Made by a program: the position numbers and the translations under genes. The notes beneath the pieces were generated by a model that saw only the letters and a list, made by a program, of their open reading frames with translations, was not told the origin of the DNA and ran no database searches. From an uncultured Lentisphaeria bacterium (GTDB lineage Bacteria > Verrucomicrobiota > Lentisphaeria > Victivallales > Victivallaceae): 14,689 nucleotides of DNA. Of this stretch, positions 14,505-14,689 are shown in pieces. Where the stretch lies: NCBI GenBank assembly GCA_903821255.1, contig CAIJKT010001107.1, positions 1 to 14,689 on the forward strand. The letters run 5' to 3'. Numbering within the stretch: the first letter of the stretch is position 1; each line of letters starts with the position of its first letter.

Positions 14505-14689
14505 TGTCCGTAAAACAGCGTTTACTTGAGATACCGCAGAACCTCCAGTCAGTCAAGAGCTCAATCCGGCATAACCGGTCGCAAGCTCCCTATTATTCCG
14601 TTTGATCTCTTGACAGAATGAAGAACCTGCATAGATGTGGCGTTGCCGTTTCCGCCGAAAAAAGTTTTTTTCATCGGAAGCCTTGAAGA
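14505..14689. other. Unexplained segment after the glycosyltransferase, with inverted repeat
   Basis: No gene is supported in these 185 bp; all frames are broken within about 60 codons. The imperfect inverted repeat 14552-14569 / 14598-14614 (arms starting GTCAAGAG, with a 28-nt loop) and an A-run/T-run hairpin at 14650-14679 suggest a termination or element-end region. The truncated glycosyltransferase ends just before it. Confidence 0.35.

Noticed and set aside
14420..14605. 61-codon frame as a frameshifted continuation of the glycosyltransferase
   Set aside because: It overlaps the true frame for most of its coding sequence, and its unique tail (about 30 residues) is hydrophilic with no membrane helix, unlike a GT-C continuation.
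1..14689. CRISPR array, tRNA or rRNA genes
   Set aside because: No regularly spaced repeats and no cloverleaf or rRNA-like conserved sequence was seen on reading both strands.

Overview
The window reads like chromosomal DNA of a Gram-negative-type (diderm) bacterium. Several proteins have Sec signal peptides and periplasmic CsgG/LpoB-like folds. A zinc-ribbon/Pro-Ser linker/single-membrane-span architecture is also present, a style common in the PVC group (Lentisphaerota, Verrucomicrobiota, Planctomycetota). A gut-type Lentisphaerota relative is my best guess, made from protein style alone. Nearly all genes use clear Shine-Dalgarno sites, and base composition shifts from GC-rich (ABC transporter genes) to AT-rich (13.5-14.7 kb).

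Region 1 (1-7130) is the unusual part. After the last 26 codons of a plus-strand gene, a divergent locus is built around a 165-bp AT-rich control region (5114-5278). Leftwards run a 1466-codon membrane-anchored multidomain protein and, translationally coupled to it, a 173-aa CsgG/LpoB-like protein. Rightwards run a 300-aa exported protein with a glutamine-amidotransferase-like fold and a 302-aa exported CsgG-like protein. By eye the CsgG-like fold occurs once in each small protein and probably twice, in degenerate form, in the large one. That is up to four copies in three neighbouring genes, and this is the best candidate for an undescribed cell-envelope system.

Region 2 (7136-11108, minus strand) is a two-gene ABC exporter: a LolD/MacB/YbbA-type ATPase followed 13 bp later by a very large (about 1090 aa) ten-span FtsX/MacB-type permease. 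It probably moves lipids, lipoproteins or peptides from or across the inner membrane.

Region 3 (11144-11321) is a 178-bp MITE-like element with 32-bp terminal inverted repeats (31/32 matching). It sits between the ABC genes and a pair of small tail-anchored membrane proteins (219 aa, coiled coil; 64 aa).

Region 4 (12229-13487, minus strand) is a stand-alone tryptophan synthase beta subunit gene with a good intrinsic terminator. The conserved catalytic glutamate is replaced by aspartate. Region 5 (13488-14689) is AT-rich. It holds no convincing gene for about 390 bp, then a GT-C type glycosyltransferase cut off after 207 codons, then 185 bp of non-coding sequence with an imperfect inverted repeat. 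This looks like a decayed or rearranged accessory segment.
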